Shown: positions 60,439 to 64,000 of the stretch, piece by piece | Position numbering within the stretch: position 1 is the first letter of the stretch | Layout of the letters: every line of letters begins with the position of its first letter | Source of the DNA: Streptomyces sp. NBC_00490 | GTDB lineage: Bacteria > Actinomycetota > Actinomycetes > Streptomycetales > Streptomycetaceae | Direction: 5' to 3' | DNA: 64,000 nt | NCBI RefSeq assembly: GCF_036013645.1 | Contig: NZ_CP107869.1 | Location: forward strand, 4,340,001-4,404,000 | Position numbers and translations under genes: made by a program | Notes under the pieces: model-generated | Databases searched by the model: none | What the model saw: the letters and a program-made list of their open reading frames with translations, nothing else | Told to the model about the DNA's origin: nothing

Positions 60439-60674
60439 TGGCCGGCCCGGACGACGACCACGAGGACCATCACATCGAGGTCCACCTCGACAGGATCCTC
60501 AGCGACCGCGGCATGACCGTCACCGAGCTCGCCCAGCGCGTGGGCGTCACCAACGTCAACCTCTCCGTTCTCAAGAACGGCCGGGCCAAGGCGATCCGCT
60601 TCACCACCCTCACCCGTATCTGCGAAGTCCTGCAGTGCCAGCCGGGCGACCTGCTCAGCTACCGCAAGCCCTGA
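60438..60674 (+). CDS. XRE/Cro-CI family transcriptional regulator (short)
   Basis: The 78-residue protein is almost only a helix-turn-helix domain of the HTH_26 type: MTVTELAQRVGVTNVNLSVLKNGRAKAIRFTTLTRICEVLQCQPGDLL. It has a His/Asp-rich N-terminus (DDDHEDHHIEVHLD) that might bind metal. The ATG overlaps the DUF2975 stop. Autoregulation through the inverted repeat ahead of the operon is likely. Confidence 0.92.
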   Translation: MAGPDDDHEDHHIEVHLDRILSDRGMTVTELAQRVGVTNVNLSVLKNGRAKAIRFTTLTRICEVLQCQPGDLLSYRKP

Positions 60675-60694
60675 AGGAGGCCCGGGCAACCCGG

Positions 60695-61948
60695 TCAGGC
60701 CCGGTGCCCCGCCCGTGCCCGCTTCTTCTTCGCCCCGTCGGGCCAGAGCCGCGGCTTGCGCTGGGCCGCGAGGTCCTCGATCCAGCCCACACCGAGGATC
60801 GCCAGCGCGATCAGCGGCCAGACCAGGAAGAACATCCAGATCATGTACGTCGAGTCCAGCGCGGACACCGCACGGTCGCCCTGCATGAACGGCAGCTCGT
60901 AGAGCCGGTCGAGGATCGGGACCGTGGCCATGATCAGCATGTTGTGCCAGAGGTAGATCGTGACCGCGCGGTTGTTGGAGAGCGTGATCAGCTTGTCCCA
61001 CTTCGCCAGCCGGCCCGGCAGCTCCTGCCAGGACGGGGAGTACTGGAGCAGGATCACCACGAAACCGAAGGACCAGGTCGCCTGGGCCAGCGGGATGTCG
61101 TTGAGGTCCCAGCCGTCGGGGCCCAGATGGCCCGAGGCCCACCACAGGGCGAACGCCATCAGCAGCACCGAGCAGGAGACCGCGAGATAGCGCGGGACCT
61201 TGGCCAGCAGACCCTCGTGATGGGCGAAGCCCATGACCCAGCAGCCGCCGTAGACCGCGAAGTCGGTGACCGCGTTGCCGGTCTCGCCCGGGATGGTGAC
61301 CAGTCCCGTACCCACGACGGCCGTCAGCCCCAGCGGGGCGAGCAGGGTCGGCCACGGCGCCCGGCGGAACGCCCACAGCAGCAGGGGCGAGGCGACGACG
61401 AACCAGAGGTAGGCCCGCAGATACCAGAGCGGTCCCGCCGCCTGTACGGCCCAGGTGTTCTCCAGCAGCCCGGACTGGGAGCCGATGCTCCACGGGAAGG
61501 GCGGGGCGCCGAGCGGGATGACGTAGTTGACCATCTCGATCAGGCCCCAGGTCCCGCTGTGGTCCGGGTCCTTCGACAGGTCCCAGCCGCCCGCGAACAG
61601 CAGCGCCAGCACCACCGCGCTGAACGCCCACAGCGGCGGCAGCAGCCTCCTGACCCGGCCCCGGATCACTCCCCACGCCGGACGCTTCAGCGAGCGCGCC
61701 ATCAGCGAACCGGCGAGCGCGAACATCACGCCCATGGAGGGGAACAGGACCGTCAGCCAGGCCCAGCCGAACAGGTGGTAGGCGACCACGCGGACCAGGG
61801 CGATCGAGCGCAGCAGGTCCAGATAGCGGTCGCGGCCCGGCTTCTTCGGGGCGGCCCCGGCAGGTGCGGGCACCGTCGCAGCGGGCGCGGCGGGTGCGTC
61901 GTACGGCTGTGTGTGTCCGTGGGTCATCCCACTGGCTCCCTGGGTCAT
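60695..61948 (-). CDS. Membrane acyltransferase (acyltransferase-3 family)
   Basis: The 417-residue protein has about ten membrane segments and the acyltransferase-3 opening RDRYLDLLRSIALVRVVAYHLFGW with the conserved His, and LYHN-type C-terminal VTIYLWHNMLIM. The family O- or N-acylates cell-surface polysaccharides. The start overlaps the stop of the glycosyltransferase gene by 4 bp, so the two act together. By gene order it corresponds, as far as I recall, to the MatA protein of the streptomycete mat locus for mycelial aggregation. ATG 61927 is an alternative start. Confidence 0.88.
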   Translation of the reverse strand: MTQGASGMTHGHTQPYDAPAAPAATVPAPAGAAPKKPGRDRYLDLLRSIALVRVVAYHLFGWAWLTVLFPSMGVMFALAGSLMARSLKRPAWGVIRGRVRRLLPPLWAFSAVVLALLFAGGWDLSKDPDHSGTWGLIEMVNYVIPLGAPPFPWSIGSQSGLLENTWAVQAAGPLWYLRAYLWFVVASPLLLWAFRRAPWPTLLAPLGLTAVVGTGLVTIPGETGNAVTDFAVYGGCWVMGFAHHEGLLAKVPRYLAVSCSVLLMAFALWWASGHLGPDGWDLNDIPLAQATWSFGFVVILLQYSPSWQELPGRLAKWDKLITLSNNRAVTIYLWHNMLIMATVPILDRLYELPFMQGDRAVSALDSTYMIWMFFLVWPLIALAILGVGWIEDLAAQRKPRLWPDGAKKKRARAGHRA

Positions 61949-64000
61949 CCCACCGGCCTCCGGTCGCTTGCGCTGCCCGCCCGCTGGCGCGGTACCGCGC
62001 CGCCGGGTGCCTCGACGACACCGGTGCGCCGCAGCTTCTGCCAGCGCAGCCGGCCGCCGGTCAGGGCGGTGATCCAGGACTGGAGGAGGACGACGTACAT
62101 GAGCTGGCGGTACAGGATCTGCTGGAGCGGCAGCGAGATGAGGTGGGTCATGCGTTCACGGTCGAGGCGGAAGGCGTAGGCGGCGCAGACCAGCTGGATC
62201 GCCAGGACGCCCAGCCAGGCCACGACGGTCTTCTGGGTGGGGCCGAAGACCAGGCCGTAGATCAGGAACACGTCGATCAACGGGGCCAGCAGGGGCGCCA
62301 GGACCATGAAGAGCGAGACCAGCGGCAGGCCGACCCGTCCGAAGCGGCCCGAGGGTCCCCGTTCCACCACTGCCCTGCGGTGCTTCCAGATCGCCTGCAT
62401 GGTGCCGTACGACCAGCGGTAGCGCTGCGACCACAGCTGCTGGACGGTCTCCGGCGCCTCGGTCCAGGCCCGCGCCTTCTCGGCGTAGACGACCCGCCAG
62501 CCGTCGCGGTGCATCGCCATGGTGATGTCGGTGTCCTCGGCGAGCGTGTCGTCGCTCATGCCGCCGACCCGCTCCAGAGCGGACCTGCGGAAGGCTCCGA
62601 CGGCGCCGGGGATGGTCGGCATGCAGCGCAGGATGTCGTACATCCGGCGGTCCAGGTTGAAGCCCATCACGTACTCGATGTGCTGCCAGGCGCCGATGAG
62701 CGAGTCCCGGTTGCCGACCTTGGCGTTGCCGGCCACGGCTCCGACGCGCGCGTCACCGAAGGGCTGGACCAGTTCGCGGACGGTGGACGGCTCGAAGACG
62801 GTGTCGCCGTCCATCATCACGATGATGTCGTAACGGGCGTTGGCCAGACCGCGGTTGAGCGCGGCGGGCTTGCCCGCGTTCAGCTGGCGGACCACCCGCA
62901 CGTTCGGCAGGCCCATCGCCTCCACGATCCGCGCGGTGCCGTCACTGGAGCCGTCGTCGATGACGATGACCTCGATGGGGTGTTCGCTCGCCATCAGGGA
63001 GCGGACGGTGTTCTCGATGCACTTGGCCTCGTTGTACGCCGGCACCAGCACCGACACCGGCTCGAAGACCGGGTTGCCCCAGCGGAAGCCGCGGCGCCGC
63101 ACGCGGCGGGCGTGGACGCCGGACAGGAGCAGCATCAGGACGAAGCGGCTGATGACGAGGAAGCCGATGATCGCCAGGGCGACCACCAGTACGGCGGTGA
63201 TGTTGTCGGAGGCGCCGACCAGGAAGACCCAGGCCTTGCCCTTCCACAGCTCGGCTCCGGTGACCTGGGTGTGCGCGCTGGGGGCGCCGAGGGCCTCGGT
63301 GAGGCTGTCGAACTCGTAGCCGTCGGCCTTCAGCTGGGGCAGCAGCCGGTCGAGCGCCTGCACGGTCTGGTGGCGGTCGCCGCCGGAGTCGTGCATCAGG
63401 ACGATCGCGCCCTTGCCGCCCTTGGGCGTGGCCTTGCGGATGATCTCCTCGACGCCGGGCTTGCGCCAGTCCTCGCTGTCGGTGTTGTTGACGATGGTGA
63501 TGTAGCCGCGGGTGCCGATGTACTCGGTGACCGGCCAGGACTTGTTGTCCATGGCGTCGGCGAAGGAGGAGTACGGCGGGCGGAAGAGCGAGGTGCGGAT
63601 GCCGGCGGCGCCGGTGATCGCGAGCTGGTTCTGGGACAGCTCCCAGTCGACGCGCTTCTTCGACTGGTAGGACAGGTCGGGGTGGTTGAAGGTGTGCAGG
63701 CCGACCTCGTGGCCCTCCTCGACCATGCGGCGCACCAGGTCCGGATAGCGCGAGGCCATGGTGCCGGTGACGAAGAAGACCGCGTGGGCGTCGTGCTCCT
63801 TGAGCACGTCCAGGACCTTCGGGGTCCACTCCGGGTCCGGGCCGTCGTCGAAGGTGAGGACGAGGCGGTGGTCCCTCAGACTCAGGCTCTGGGTGCGGCC
63901 GCTGCGGGTGTCGATGACCGGCCCGCCCTCGAGGATCTCCTCGGGGACCCGGTCGGAGGCGGCGGGGGCCTGGACGCGGTGGTCGGCGAGGATCTCGCTG
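61945..64000 (-). CDS. matB: Bifunctional polysaccharide deacetylase / GT2 glycosyltransferase, N-terminus outside window
   Basis: About 685 residues are visible; the frame is open at the right edge. The N-terminal part is a NodB deacetylase (TFDDGPDPEWTP with the catalytic Asp pair, HTFNHPDL metal His pair, RPPYSSF). After a membrane segment comes a processive GT2 domain (VIVIDDGSSDGTARI, MMDGDTV, AEDTDITM, QRYRW) and C-terminal membrane spans. This arrangement polymerises and partly deacetylates beta-1,6-GlcNAc-type polymers. In Streptomyces the MatB protein with this layout makes the extracellular glycan that causes pellet formation. The acyltransferase gene overlaps downstream. Confidence 0.92.
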   Translation of the reverse strand, partial: SEILADHRVQAPAASDRVPEEILEGGPVIDTRSGRTQSLSLRDHRLVLTFDDGPDPEWTPKVLDVLKEHDAHAVFFVTGTMASRYPDLVRRMVEEGHEVGLHTFNHPDLSYQSKKRVDWELSQNQLAITGAAGIRTSLFRPPYSSFADAMDNKSWPVTEYIGTRGYITIVNNTDSEDWRKPGVEEIIRKATPKGGKGAIVLMHDSGGDRHQTVQALDRLLPQLKADGYEFDSLTEALGAPSAHTQVTGAELWKGKAWVFLVGASDNITAVLVVALAIIGFLVISRFVLMLLLSGVHARRVRRRGFRWGNPVFEPVSVLVPAYNEAKCIENTVRSLMASEHPIEVIVIDDGSSDGTARIVEAMGLPNVRVVRQLNAGKPAALNRGLANARYDIIVMMDGDTVFEPSTVRELVQPFGDARVGAVAGNAKVGNRDSLIGAWQHIEYVMGFNLDRRMYDILRCMPTIPGAVGAFRRSALERVGGMSDDTLAEDTDITMAMHRDGWRVVYAEKARAWTEAPETVQQLWSQRYRWSYGTMQAIWKHRRAVVERGPSGRFGRVGLPLVSLFMVLAPLLAPLIDVFLIYGLVFGPTQKTVVAWLGVLAIQLVCAAYAFRLDRERMTHLISLPLQQILYRQLMYVVLLQSWITALTGGRLRWQKLRRTGVVEAPGGAVPRQRAGSASDRRPVG

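Overview
The window looks like a piece of a Streptomyces chromosome. GC content is very high, third codon positions are strongly GC-biased, GTG starts with GGAGG-type ribosome sites are common, and genes are often coupled through GTGA, ATGA or TGATG overlaps. From memory, the order hpd-lrp ... murA-hup-malic enzyme-helD-rsuA/sigU ... nnaR-narK ... deacetylase/glycosyltransferase matches one conserved stretch of the Streptomyces core (around SCO2927-SCO2963 in S. coelicolor). This is recollection, not a search result.

Layout. 0-9.2 kb: a truncated TPR protein, a three-gene nitrile hydratase/thiocyanate hydrolase-like enzyme, a TagC-like propeller protein, hppD with a divergent Lrp regulator, a four-gene osmoprotectant ABC importer, and a secreted Lon-like protease. 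9.2-14 kb: a non-coding array of 100-bp tandem repeats, an IclR regulator, an SF2 helicase and a LuxR regulator. 14-32 kb: a compact PKS-NRPS cluster that is an island in the core order. It has a LuxR regulator, an MFS exporter, a KS-AT-ACP protein, an aminotransferase-luciferase-like monooxygenase-C-PCP-C protein, an M18 aminopeptidase, a cysteine-type thioesterase and an A-PCP protein, followed by a second MFS exporter and a tRNA-Cys. 32.4-39.3 kb: a SUKH-4 protein, then a P-loop kinase, a 40-residue membrane peptide and three subunits of a xanthine-dehydrogenase-family enzyme. 39.5-44.3 kb: a sugar ABC importer with a GH20 hexosaminidase and a DasR-like site upstream. 44.4-64 kb: housekeeping and regulatory genes (DUF3039, YqgE, murA, HU, malic enzyme, HelD, sigU/rsuA, CGNR protein, nnaR, narK, a DUF2975/XRE pair) and the start of an exopolysaccharide locus.

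The most interesting system is the 14-31 kb cluster. KS-AT-ACP without reductive domains would give a beta-ketoacyl-ACP. The PLP aminotransferase domain would convert the ketone to a beta-amine, and the luciferase-like monooxygenase domain would hydroxylate the alpha carbon. The result would be a 3-amino-2-hydroxy acid, the zinc-binding warhead of bestatin, amastatin and microginin, which are aminopeptidase inhibitors. An M18 aminopeptidase gene sits inside the same operon, as expected for a resistant target copy. The three synthases also carry large repeat-encoded, low-complexity inserts between and inside domains, and the KS gene has a TTA (bldA) codon near its start.

Limits. Everything was read by eye. 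Homology calls rest on recognised motifs. Binding sites are pattern matches without statistics, and start codons were chosen from ribosome sites and overlaps.
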